From Bifidobacterium primatium (GTDB taxonomy: Bacteria; Actinomycetota; Actinomycetes; Actinomycetales; Bifidobacteriaceae): 64,000 nt of DNA. The notes beneath the pieces are model-generated. The model ran no database searches, was not told where the DNA came from, and saw nothing but the letters and a program-made list of their open reading frames with translations. Location of the stretch: contig NZ_PEBI01000004.1 in assembly GCF_002802875.1 (NCBI RefSeq), positions 248,001 through 312,000 of the forward strand, written 5' to 3'. Of this stretch, positions 45,720 to 53,209 are shown in pieces (positions within the stretch are counted from its first letter, which is position 1; each line of letters opens with the position of its first letter). A program made the translations under genes and the position numbers.

Positions 45720-46034
45720 ATGACCCGCAAGACGTTCAAGATGCATCTCTATCCCGGCATGGTGGAGGAGTACGCCAGACGCCACAACGAGCTGTGGCCT
45801 GAGATGAAGGCGATGATCCACGAATACGGCGGCCACAACTACACGATTTCGTTCGATGCCGAGACGAACACGCTGTTCGGTTACATCGAGGTGGAGGACG
45901 AGGCGCGCTGGGCCGAGTCGGCCGATACGCCCATCAACCGCAAATGGTGGGATTTCATGGCGCCGGTGATGGAGACGAATCCCGACAACTCCCCCGTGTG
46001 CGAGGACCTGCGTGAGGTGTTCCATCTGGACTGA
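45720..46034 (+). CDS. rhaM: L-rhamnose mutarotase
   Basis: 104 residues, the family's usual length. LYPGMVEEYARRHNELWPEM with the catalytic His22, YTISFDAETNTLFGYIEVED and the C-terminal LREVFHLD are diagnostic. It interconverts alpha and beta L-rhamnopyranose, feeding rhamnose released by GH105 into isomerisation. A strong AAAGGAGG precedes the ATG; the frame is open upstream without an SD. The neighbours (AraC upstream, GPH permease converging) fit rhamnose handling, but RhaA, RhaB and RhaD are absent from the window. Confidence 0.93.
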   Translation: MTRKTFKMHLYPGMVEEYARRHNELWPEMKAMIHEYGGHNYTISFDAETNTLFGYIEVEDEARWAESADTPINRKWWDFMAPVMETNPDNSPVCEDLREVFHLD

Positions 46035-46060
46035 TTCGGACCGATCCGCGCCAATCCAAG

Positions 46061-47626
46061 CTACCGCCAGCACCGCTCGTAGGGCACGCCTGTGAGTTTT
46101 TCGACCGTCTTTCGCACCTCCGGTTCGACGTCTTCCTTCGAACCGCCGGACCTGAGACGGTCGATTTCGTGCAGCAGCATGAGGTCGCCACGCTGGTCGA
46201 GCGCGAAACGACGCGAGATGACGAACGCCACCAGGAATCCGATGGCGGACCATCCGAGGCAGACAAAGGCGATGCCCATCTGGGCGCCGGTGCTCTGCCC
46301 GCCGGCGTGATTCGGTTCGAAGCCGGTGGTCGCGAGGAACGCGCCGCAGGCTATGGATGCCACGCCGGTGCAGATGAACCGCAGGAACGTGGTGATACCC
46401 GAGAAGATCGACGCGCGGTTGCGTTTGGTCACGATCATGTCGACGTCGGGGATGAACGGAAAGATGAGCCACGGCAGCGTGCCGGAGAGCGAGCGGAACA
46501 CGCACCAGACAAGGAACGCGGCGACGGCGAGCGCGGTCCATGCCGCGCCGGAGAGCACGCCGGCCGTGCGCCATGCGAGGAACAGCAGCGCCAGTCCGGT
46601 GAGCGCGCCCGTATAGCATACGGCGTACAGGTTCCTCGGTCCGATATGGATGAACAGCCAGCCCCACAGCGGCTTGAACACCTCGGCGATGATGGCGAGC
46701 GAAAGCAGCAGCGAGGCGAAGGCGGCCGTCCTGTTCCAGTCGTAGAGCACGAAGAACACGAACGTCTGGGTGAACATGTCCTGCAACGTGAGGCAGATAA
46801 GATACAGCGTGATGTGGATGCGGAACGTGGCGATGCGGAACGTGGACGCGTATTCGCTCACCACGCGCCCGGCCGCGGCGAGCATCTCGCGCGGGGTCCT
46901 CCGATGCGCCGCGGCGCGGCGCCGGGCGAGTTCGGCCTCGCCGAATCCCGCCTCCTCGGGCGTGAGCTCCCAGGTGAGCCGGGAGCTGGCGAACGTGACG
47001 CAGGCGAACACCACGGTGACCACGGTGGCGAACAGCTGGTACGAGTAGGCGTTGGTCTCGCCGAGATGAGAGAGCACCCAGCTGGCGAACATGGGGATGA
47101 CCGCCGTGGATATGCCGCTGAGCAGCAGCCGCACCGTGGAGAGCATGGATCGTCCGGCGAAATCGGTGGTCATCTCGCCGGGCAGGGCCGCATAGCAGAC
47201 GCCGAACATCTGCAATAGCACGATGTAGAGCACGTAGAGCGCGAAATACAACGGCTGCGGCAGCCCCGGCACCCACATGAGCAATGTGACCAGCACGAGC
47301 GGCGAACACAGCATGATGAAGAAGCGTCGCCGGCCGAACCGGCGTCCCAGACGGTACAGGTAGAACCGTTCGGACAATAGGCCGAACAGGATGGCGCAAA
47401 CGGCGCTGACGACGGCCGCGCCGCCGATGATGCCCTGGGCGGTGGAGATGTCGAATCCGCAGAAGTGCGTCCAGAACACGGCGAGGTAGGTTCCGGCGAG
47501 CGTCGGTCCGCCGCCGCCGTAGACGTCGCCCATGGCATAGCTCAACGCGTTGCCTATGGTGATCTTGCCGTGTCGTCTGGATTGCGGCTTGCCCTGCTGC
47601 GGTTCTGACTGCGTCTGGGTCGTCAA
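46061..47626 (-). CDS. GPH-like MFS sugar transporter
   Basis: 521 residues from TTG 47626 (AGAGGA seven bases upstream); ATG 47644 or GTG 47650 would add six or eight residues but lack an SD. About twelve membrane helices. KITIGNALSYAMGDVYGGG, LYRLGRRFGRRRFFIML and FPFIPDVDMIVTKRNRASIFSGI are GPH-type motifs, and the tail ends VPYERCWR, like the permease at 19068. It converges with rhaM and lies downstream of the small 47717 gene and a LacI gene. Substrate unknown. Confidence 0.83.
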   Translation of the reverse strand: MTTQTQSEPQQGKPQSRRHGKITIGNALSYAMGDVYGGGGPTLAGTYLAVFWTHFCGFDISTAQGIIGGAAVVSAVCAILFGLLSERFYLYRLGRRFGRRRFFIMLCSPLVLVTLLMWVPGLPQPLYFALYVLYIVLLQMFGVCYAALPGEMTTDFAGRSMLSTVRLLLSGISTAVIPMFASWVLSHLGETNAYSYQLFATVVTVVFACVTFASSRLTWELTPEEAGFGEAELARRRAAAHRRTPREMLAAAGRVVSEYASTFRIATFRIHITLYLICLTLQDMFTQTFVFFVLYDWNRTAAFASLLLSLAIIAEVFKPLWGWLFIHIGPRNLYAVCYTGALTGLALLFLAWRTAGVLSGAAWTALAVAAFLVWCVFRSLSGTLPWLIFPFIPDVDMIVTKRNRASIFSGITTFLRFICTGVASIACGAFLATTGFEPNHAGGQSTGAQMGIAFVCLGWSAIGFLVAFVISRRFALDQRGDLMLLHEIDRLRSGGSKEDVEPEVRKTVEKLTGVPYERCWR

Positions 47627-47716
47627 TGCCCGTCCTCTTCTCATGGTCACGTCGGGATTGCAGCGTCCGGACTACTCCCAGCCGGGTATCAACCCCCTGA
47701 TGCCAGCGTATGCGAT

Positions 47717-48097
47717 TTAGTACGGCTGGTTGCCGTGGATGATGATGCCGCGCTCGTGCTTGAGGAAGTTGCGGGCGGATTCGCGGTCGATGTCGTGGCC
47801 GCGCTCGAGGCTGCGGTAGACGACGATGGTCTGCGCGCCGGGCGTGAGCTCCTTGAACGCCTTGTGGGAGTCCCATCCGTCCTGCGCGACACCGAGCGTC
47901 GGCTCCTGCACATAGCCGTAGCCGGCAGCGTTGGCGTAGCCGTTGAACGGCAGCCCCCAGGCGTGGTGCTCGTCGAGCAGGGCACCGTAGGCGTCGGCAA
48001 TCGGGAAGTCGGCGTCCTGCGCGCCGGCCCTGCGTGCGAGGTCGTCGGCGGTGGCGCGGTCGTATCCGGAGTCCTCCGGCGGTGTGGGCAGCGGCAT
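47717..48097 (-). CDS. Hypothetical protein in a permease/LacI cluster
   Basis: 126 residues, soluble, acidic, with AYGALLDEHHAWGLPFNGY, GVAQDGWDSHKAF and KHERGIIIHGNQPY. His- and aromatic-rich segments suggest an enzyme or sugar-binding role, but I do not recognise a family. It lies 90 bases upstream of the GPH-like permease and 92 bases downstream of the LacI gene, all on the minus strand. An AAACGTTT palindrome lies 25 bases upstream of its start. Confidence 0.7.
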   Translation of the reverse strand: MPLPTPPEDSGYDRATADDLARRAGAQDADFPIADAYGALLDEHHAWGLPFNGYANAAGYGYVQEPTLGVAQDGWDSHKAFKELTPGAQTIVVYRSLERGHDIDRESARNFLKHERGIIIHGNQPY

Positions 48098-48122
48098 GTC
48101 AGTCCCCTATCATGGTCGGTTC

Positions 48123-48130
48123 AAACGTTT
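48123..48130. promoter_or_regulatory. Putative LacI-type half-site palindrome
   Basis: AAACGTTT within TTCAAACGTTTTTCC, upstream of the 47717 gene; possibly bound by the regulator encoded just upstream. Confidence 0.4.
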
Positions 48131-48189
48131 TTCCAACCATCATGTTTACACCCACTACCGGTCAACGGAAAACCGGCGAACGATACGGG

Positions 48190-49176
48190 TCACACGGCAA
48201 GCGGGGCGGTGCTTTCGCGCACGACCAGACGCGTCGGCGTGCTCTGCACGGACGTGTCCGCACCTCCCGAGGAGAACCGCTGGAGCAGCGTCTGCGCGGC
48301 CTGCGCGCCCACCAGTCTGGTCGACCGGTGGATGGTGGTCAGCGGCGGCACGGCGAGCCTGCCGGCCATATCGTCGTCGATGCCGATGACGGAGAAGTCG
48401 CGCGGGCATTCGTAGCCGCTCTGGCGCATCGCGCTGAGGAAACCCACGGCCATCAGGTCGTTGTAGGCAATCACGGCGCCCGTGGGGTTCTTCAGATACT
48501 CCTTCGCCGCCTGGAAGCCGCCCTCGACCGTCGGTACGCCCGGCCACTGGCGCTTGATCTTCATGCCCTCCTCGCCGCAGGCGCGCGTCAGCGCGTTCCA
48601 GCACATGCCGGCCGACCATGAATGCGCCGGGCCATCGAGATACGTGACCCTGCCGAATCCAAGCTCCTTGAGATGACGCACGGCCTGCCGCATGCCCGGC
48701 GCCACGTCGGTGATGACGCATGGCACGCCGCGGATGATGCGGTTGGTGACCACGACCGGCTTGACCTGCGCGCATTTGCGGATCATGGAATCGGGCATGC
48801 GGCTGGAGGCGAGCACGACGCCGTCGGCATAGTAGACGGCCCGGTCGAACGCCACGCGTTCCATGGACGCCGACTCGCGCGATTCGCTCACCAGCAGGCC
48901 GACGCCATGGTTGGCGCATTCGCGCTGCACGCTGCGGATGATGTCGGTGAAGAACTGGTTGGTCATGTCGGGGACGATGATGGCGACCAGCCCCTTGTAT
49001 CCCACGCTCGGACGTGATTCGATGGGCACGCCGTGGTAGCCGAGTTCGTCGGCCACCTGGAAGATACGTTTCGTGGTCTCCGGACTGACCCTGCCGGGCA
49101 TGGAAAACGCCCTGGAAACGGTCGAGGGAGACACCCCTGCGGCTTTCGCAACATCGCGAATCGTCACCTTGCTCAT
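48190..49176 (-). CDS. LacI-family transcriptional regulator
   Basis: 328 residues. HTH VTIRDVAKAAGVSPSTVSRAF, hinge ADELGYHG, then VAIIVPDMTNQFFTDIIRSV and FSVIGIDDDMAGRLAVPPLTTI. TGGAGAAGTA precedes ATG 49176. The permease and hypothetical gene lie downstream on the same strand, and uxaA lies upstream on the same strand across 417 bases. An inverted repeat with a LacI-like core (TGTAAGCGTTCACA) at 49307-49320 lies 130 bases upstream. It may control uxaBA, the permease, or both. Confidence 0.88.
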   Translation of the reverse strand: MSKVTIRDVAKAAGVSPSTVSRAFSMPGRVSPETTKRIFQVADELGYHGVPIESRPSVGYKGLVAIIVPDMTNQFFTDIIRSVQRECANHGVGLLVSESRESASMERVAFDRAVYYADGVVLASSRMPDSMIRKCAQVKPVVVTNRIIRGVPCVITDVAPGMRQAVRHLKELGFGRVTYLDGPAHSWSAGMCWNALTRACGEEGMKIKRQWPGVPTVEGGFQAAKEYLKNPTGAVIAYNDLMAVGFLSAMRQSGYECPRDFSVIGIDDDMAGRLAVPPLTTIHRSTRLVGAQAAQTLLQRFSSGGADTSVQSTPTRLVVRESTAPLAV

Positions 49177-49302
49177 TACTTCTCCATCAAAACAAGACTT
49201 CTTCTCTTGTCGAGTTTACGCAACGGATGCCAAAAACGGCTTATTTTCGTGCAATATATCGTTTTTCTCCGTCGCCCGCGACGCGTGGCGACGACTTCAA
49301 TG

Positions 49303-49324
49303 GACATGTAAGCGTTCACATGTC
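49303..49324. promoter_or_regulatory. Putative LacI-family operator upstream of the 48190 regulator gene
   Basis: Inverted arms GACATGT / ACATGTC around AAGCGTTC; the inner TGTAAGCGTTCACA matches the usual LacI/GalR operator form with a central CG. Confidence 0.5.
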
Positions 49325-49344
49325 GATATGGACGCGCATACGAG

Positions 49345-49380
49345 AATGTCCCGAAGACGACGTGACGTCTTCGGGACATT
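49345..49380. terminator. 15-bp hairpin between uxaA and the LacI gene
   Basis: Perfect stem AATGTCCCGAAGACG / CGTCTTCGGGACATT with a 6-base loop; no T-run on either side. Confidence 0.5.
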
Positions 49381-49504
49381 GACAAACCGATCACAGGAAA
49401 GAAGAGATGGAAACGAAGGCCGCTCCTTTATTGGGTATAGATATGCGAATAGGCGACTTCCCCTCGTTTTCGGAGAAGAGGCATCGGCCAGGCCGTCCGA
49501 GGGG

Positions 49505-49543
49505 ATTCCGTCTGCAGACGGCAGGGACGCCTGCAGACGGAAT
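49505..49543 (-). terminator. 13-bp hairpin downstream of uxaA
   Basis: Perfect stem ATTCCGTCTGCAG / CTGCAGACGGAAT with a 13-base loop, 51 bases past the uxaA stop. Likely transcript end, though a T-run is lacking. Confidence 0.55.
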
Positions 49544-49593
49544 ACGGGCCGAAGGGCGGTTCCGACCAGACGATGTCGGACGCCGGACCCCGA

Positions 49594-51165
49594 CTACTCG
49601 GTGATGCCGTCCTTGAAGATGGCGATCTCGTGCATGCCGTACTCCTCGTTGCGCGTGCTGCGCTCGCCGTTGACGGTGGCCATCACGCTGGCGATGAAGT
49701 CGGGCAGCACGTCCTCCATGTGCTCGCTGAGCAGACGGCCGGCGTTGAAGTCGATCCAGCGCGAATGCTTGGTGGCGAGCGGCACGTTCGTGGCGACCTT
49801 GTACGTGGGCACGTAGGTGCCGTACGGGTTGCCGCGGCCGGTGGTGAACAGCACGATGTTGCAGCCGGCGCTGGCCAGCGCGGAAGAGGAGACCAGGTCG
49901 TTGCCGGGAGCCTGCAGCAGGGTCAGACCCGGTTCGGAGGCCTGATGGCCGTAGGCGATCACGTCGGTGACCTCGCACTTGCCGCCCTTGCGGATGCAGC
50001 CGAGCGACTTGTCCTCGAGCGTGGTGATGCCGCCGGCCTTGTTGCCCGGCGACGGGTTCTCGCCGATCGGCTGGTTGTACTTGCGGAAGTAGTCCTTGAA
50101 GTTCTTGATCAGGTGGACGATGTCCTCGAAGGTCTCCTCGTCCTTGGCCTGGCTCATGAGCACCTGCTCGGCGCCGAACATCTCGGGCACCTCGGTGAGC
50201 ACGACCTTGCCGCCCTGCGAGGCCAGCCATTCGGCGAACTTGCCGACGAGCGGGTTGGCGGTCACGCCGGAGAGGCCGTCGGAGCCGCCGCACTTGACGC
50301 CCACGGTCAGCTCGCTGATCGGGATGGGCTCGCGATGGTCGTTCAGCGCCTCGGTGTTGAGCTCCTCGAGCAGCTTGGCGGCGGTCTCGTACTCGTCGTC
50401 CTCAAGCTGGCAGATCATGAACTTCACGCGATGCGGGTCGTAGACGAGGCCTTCCTGAAGGTCCTTGACCACGGCGTCGCTCGGCTCGGCGTCCGTGCCG
50501 CAGCAGCCCATGAGCGGGGTCATCTCCGACTTGAACTGCGGGATCTGGTTGTTCTCGCAGCCGAGGCCCACGACGAGCACGCCGCCGGCGTTCGGATGCA
50601 TGGCGATGTCCTGCAGGATGCGCTTGGTCATCTCATGGTCGCCGCCCAGCTGGGAGCAGCCGTACGGATGATGCGCGATGATGATGGAGTCGAAGGCGCC
50701 GCGGTCGGGATGCAGGGCCTCGAACTGCTTGGCGATGTTGTCGCACAGCGAGTTGATGCAGCCGACGGCCGGCACGATGTACAGGTCGTTGCGGATGCCG
50801 ACCTTGCCGGTGGAGCGGCGGTAGCCCTGGAACGTCAGGTCGCTGGGCTTGCTGCCCGGCTTGACGACGTCCGGCACCGGATCGTACGTGTACTGCAGGT
50901 CCGGGCCGAGGTTCGACTTCGTGTTGTGCGTGTGCACCCACGAGCCCTTGGCGATGTCGCACTTCGCATGGCCGATGGAATAGCCGTACTTGATGATCTG
51001 CTCGCCTTCGGGGATGTCCTCGATGGCGATCTTGTGGCCGCGGCCGACGTCCTCAAGCGCGACGACCGGTTCGGCGAGCCCCTCGACCTTGACGGCCTCG
51101 CCCTTCTTCAGGTCGCGTGCGGCGACGGCGACCTTGTCATGCGGATCGAGATGAATCGTATCCAT
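49594..51165 (-). CDS. uxaA: Altronate dehydratase
   Basis: 523 residues. An N-terminal SAF domain (about 1-100: VAVAARDLKKGEAV ... GSWVHTHN) is followed by the UxaA catalytic region: GYRRSTGKVGIRNDLYIVP, AHHPYGCSQLGGDHEM, VLVVGLGCENNQIP, VKCGGSDGLSGVTANP and TTGRGNPYGTYVPTYKVATN. It dehydrates D-altronate to 2-keto-3-deoxygluconate. The start follows GGAAGGG. It lies 144 bases downstream of uxaB on the same strand, across a CTCCCCTC repeat. UxaC is not in the window. Confidence 0.93.
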   Translation of the reverse strand: MDTIHLDPHDKVAVAARDLKKGEAVKVEGLAEPVVALEDVGRGHKIAIEDIPEGEQIIKYGYSIGHAKCDIAKGSWVHTHNTKSNLGPDLQYTYDPVPDVVKPGSKPSDLTFQGYRRSTGKVGIRNDLYIVPAVGCINSLCDNIAKQFEALHPDRGAFDSIIIAHHPYGCSQLGGDHEMTKRILQDIAMHPNAGGVLVVGLGCENNQIPQFKSEMTPLMGCCGTDAEPSDAVVKDLQEGLVYDPHRVKFMICQLEDDEYETAAKLLEELNTEALNDHREPIPISELTVGVKCGGSDGLSGVTANPLVGKFAEWLASQGGKVVLTEVPEMFGAEQVLMSQAKDEETFEDIVHLIKNFKDYFRKYNQPIGENPSPGNKAGGITTLEDKSLGCIRKGGKCEVTDVIAYGHQASEPGLTLLQAPGNDLVSSSALASAGCNIVLFTTGRGNPYGTYVPTYKVATNVPLATKHSRWIDFNAGRLLSEHMEDVLPDFIASVMATVNGERSTRNEEYGMHEIAIFKDGITE

Positions 51166-51203
51166 GATGAAAGCCCTTCCTATAAAACGTGCATGCATGG
51201 GAT

Positions 51204-51258
51204 GGCTCCCCTCGGTCATGCCAGGCATGACGGCTCCCCCTCCGTCGGGAGGGGAGCC
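51204..51258. repeat. GGCTCCCCTC-type palindrome between uxaB and uxaA
   Basis: GGCTCCCCTC at one end, GAGGGGAGCC at the other, with CATGCC / GGCATG inside. Same family as 1348, 35444 and 41350. Confidence 0.6.
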
Positions 51259-51309
51259 GAACCAGTGGAATCGGACCGGGGGAGCTGTTCGCTCCCATGG
51301 GCGAATGAA

Positions 51310-52761
51310 TCAGGCGAGCGCCTTGATGAGCGGACGCATGCCCTCGGCCTTGATGGCCTCGAGGTTGGCGGCCACGGCGTCGACCAGGCCCTCGACCTCG
51401 GTGAGGTCCTGTCCCCACACGGAGGCGTCGGCGAGGATGGTCGCCGCGTAGTTCTCGCTCTTGGCGGCCTCCTCGAACTTGGCGACGACGGCCGGGTCAT
51501 CGGAGATGTTGACCTTGCCCTCGGCCAGACCGCCGTAGGTGTAGATGAGACCGGAGAGGGCCAGCACCAGGCGCTTGGGCAGACCGTGGCCCTCCTTCAC
51601 GTTGTTGAGCAGCACCGGCAGGCAGCGGGTGACGTACTTGGCGGCGGAGTTCAGGCCGATGGCGTCGAGCGCGTGCTTGACGAACGGGTTGGCGTAGCGC
51701 TCCAGCACGGCCTCGGCGAACTTGTTGAGCTCGTCCTCGGGCAGGGACAGCACCGGGATGATCTCCTCGTGCATCTCCTTCTCGATGAACGGACGCACGT
51801 CGGCGTCGTTCATGGCCTCGCCCACGGTGGCGACGCCGGCCAGACGGGCCACGGAGGCGAGCGTGGTGTGCGGGCAGTTCAGCAGGAACACCTTGCGCTC
51901 GCGGTACGGCTTGACGGACTCGGGGGTGACCAGGTCGATGCCGAGCTTCTTGGCCGGCAGGGCCTCGTCGATGGCCTCGGCGTCGCCGGAGACGACCCAC
52001 AGCAGGAACGGCTCGGCCTTGACCATGTTGTTGTCGACGTAGCCGAGCTCGTTCCACAGCTCCTCAGCGCGGTCGCGCGGGTAGCCGGGGACGATGCGGT
52101 CGACGAGCGTGTTGAAGAACTTGTTGTCGTTCTCGAGCCAGGCCTTGAAGTCCTCGCCGTAGCCGAACTTGTCGGCCAGCTCGAGCAGGTACTTCTTGAG
52201 GGTGTCGCCGTTGTCAGCGATCAGCTCGCAGGGGATGATGAGGAAGCCGGGCAGGCCGTTGTCGAAGCGGCGCTTGAGCAGGTGGACGAGCTTGGCCGGG
52301 TAGCTCTTCGGCGGCACGGTCTCGGCGGTGTCGGAGTCGTCGAGGGCGATGCCGGCCTCGGTGGTGTTGGAGATGATGATCTTGGCTTCCGGCTCGTCGG
52401 CCAGGGCAAGGAACTCCTCCCAGTCGCCGACGGCGGAGAGGGACTTGCCGATGGAGTCGATGAGCTCGCGGGACTGCACCTGCTCGCCGTTCTTGAGACC
52501 TTCGAGGACGACGGTGTAGAGGTTGTCCTGGGCGGCGAGCTCCTTGGCGCGGCCCTGGGAGATCGGCTGCACGATGGCGACGTTGCCGCCGAACAGGTCG
52601 TTGTTGTTGAGCTGCTGGATGGTCCAGTCGACGAATGCGCGCAGGAAGTTGCCCTCGCCGAACTGGATGACCTTGATGGGACGCTTGGCGGCATCCGCAG
52701 TGGTCAGACCCTTCTCGATGGCGACCTCGGCATTGAGAACCGGAAGATTGTTGTCTGTCAT
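51310..52761 (-). CDS. uxaB: Tagaturonate reductase (altronate oxidoreductase)
   Basis: 483 residues of the mannitol dehydrogenase-like family. IKVIQFGEGNFLRAFVDW is the N-terminal NAD-binding motif of UxaB. IIISNTTEAGIA, GFLIIPCELIADNG, DRIVPGYPRD and VFLLNCPHTTLASVA are further family blocks. It reduces tagaturonate to altronate, the substrate of UxaA next door. AGGGAAAA precedes ATG. It is the first gene of a likely uxaB-uxaA transcript. Confidence 0.93.
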   Translation of the reverse strand: MTDNNLPVLNAEVAIEKGLTTADAAKRPIKVIQFGEGNFLRAFVDWTIQQLNNNDLFGGNVAIVQPISQGRAKELAAQDNLYTVVLEGLKNGEQVQSRELIDSIGKSLSAVGDWEEFLALADEPEAKIIISNTTEAGIALDDSDTAETVPPKSYPAKLVHLLKRRFDNGLPGFLIIPCELIADNGDTLKKYLLELADKFGYGEDFKAWLENDNKFFNTLVDRIVPGYPRDRAEELWNELGYVDNNMVKAEPFLLWVVSGDAEAIDEALPAKKLGIDLVTPESVKPYRERKVFLLNCPHTTLASVARLAGVATVGEAMNDADVRPFIEKEMHEEIIPVLSLPEDELNKFAEAVLERYANPFVKHALDAIGLNSAAKYVTRCLPVLLNNVKEGHGLPKRLVLALSGLIYTYGGLAEGKVNISDDPAVVAKFEEAAKSENYAATILADASVWGQDLTEVEGLVDAVAANLEAIKAEGMRPLIKALA

Positions 52762-53209
52762 TTTTCCCTGCTTTCTGCTCGGTGAAATGCGATGATCCAG
52801 CTTGGCGAAACGCCGTTACAGCTTCGTATTCCAGCACTTCGTTTGGCTGATTTCAGCGTATGTGCTTGCGGCTTTTCGCAGGGAAATTGTTGCCAATCGT
52901 TGCCTTGTTTTGACCATATTCCGATGTCAAGTCTTGACATCGCCGCGATATGGGCGTACATGGGGCCGGAATGCGTCGCAGAGGCGGGAAGATGCGGCAC
53001 GGAAATACATAATGCCGCGCATTCGCCGTTCCGTGGCGAAGAACCGTGACACGGGATACGTGACGTCGCGTATTTGCGACTCCGTGCCAAGAGCGCTTGG
53101 CAGAGGACGCGATTCCCGGCATTCCGCGACTCCGTGCCAGGCAATCGTTCAACAGCCCCACCCGCCGTGATAATCTGCGACAGTTGGCAGTTGCTGGGCG
53201 GCGGGGAGC
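52762..53209. repeat. Non-coding stretch with GGCACGGA / TCCGTGCC repeats
   Basis: 448 bases without a convincing gene. CGGCACGGA at 52995 and GCGACTCCGTGCCA twice (53076-53089 and 53126-53139), with a weaker TCCGTGGCG at 53030. In reverse complement the copies read (T/C)GGCACGGA followed by G/A-T-C/A-rich sequence, like the motifs at 20833-21112. Confidence 0.55.

Noticed and set aside
52758-53170. Open frames of 85-128 residues between uxaB and the helicase
   Set aside because: They overlap each other on both strands, have no SD, and consist of the same repeat motif.
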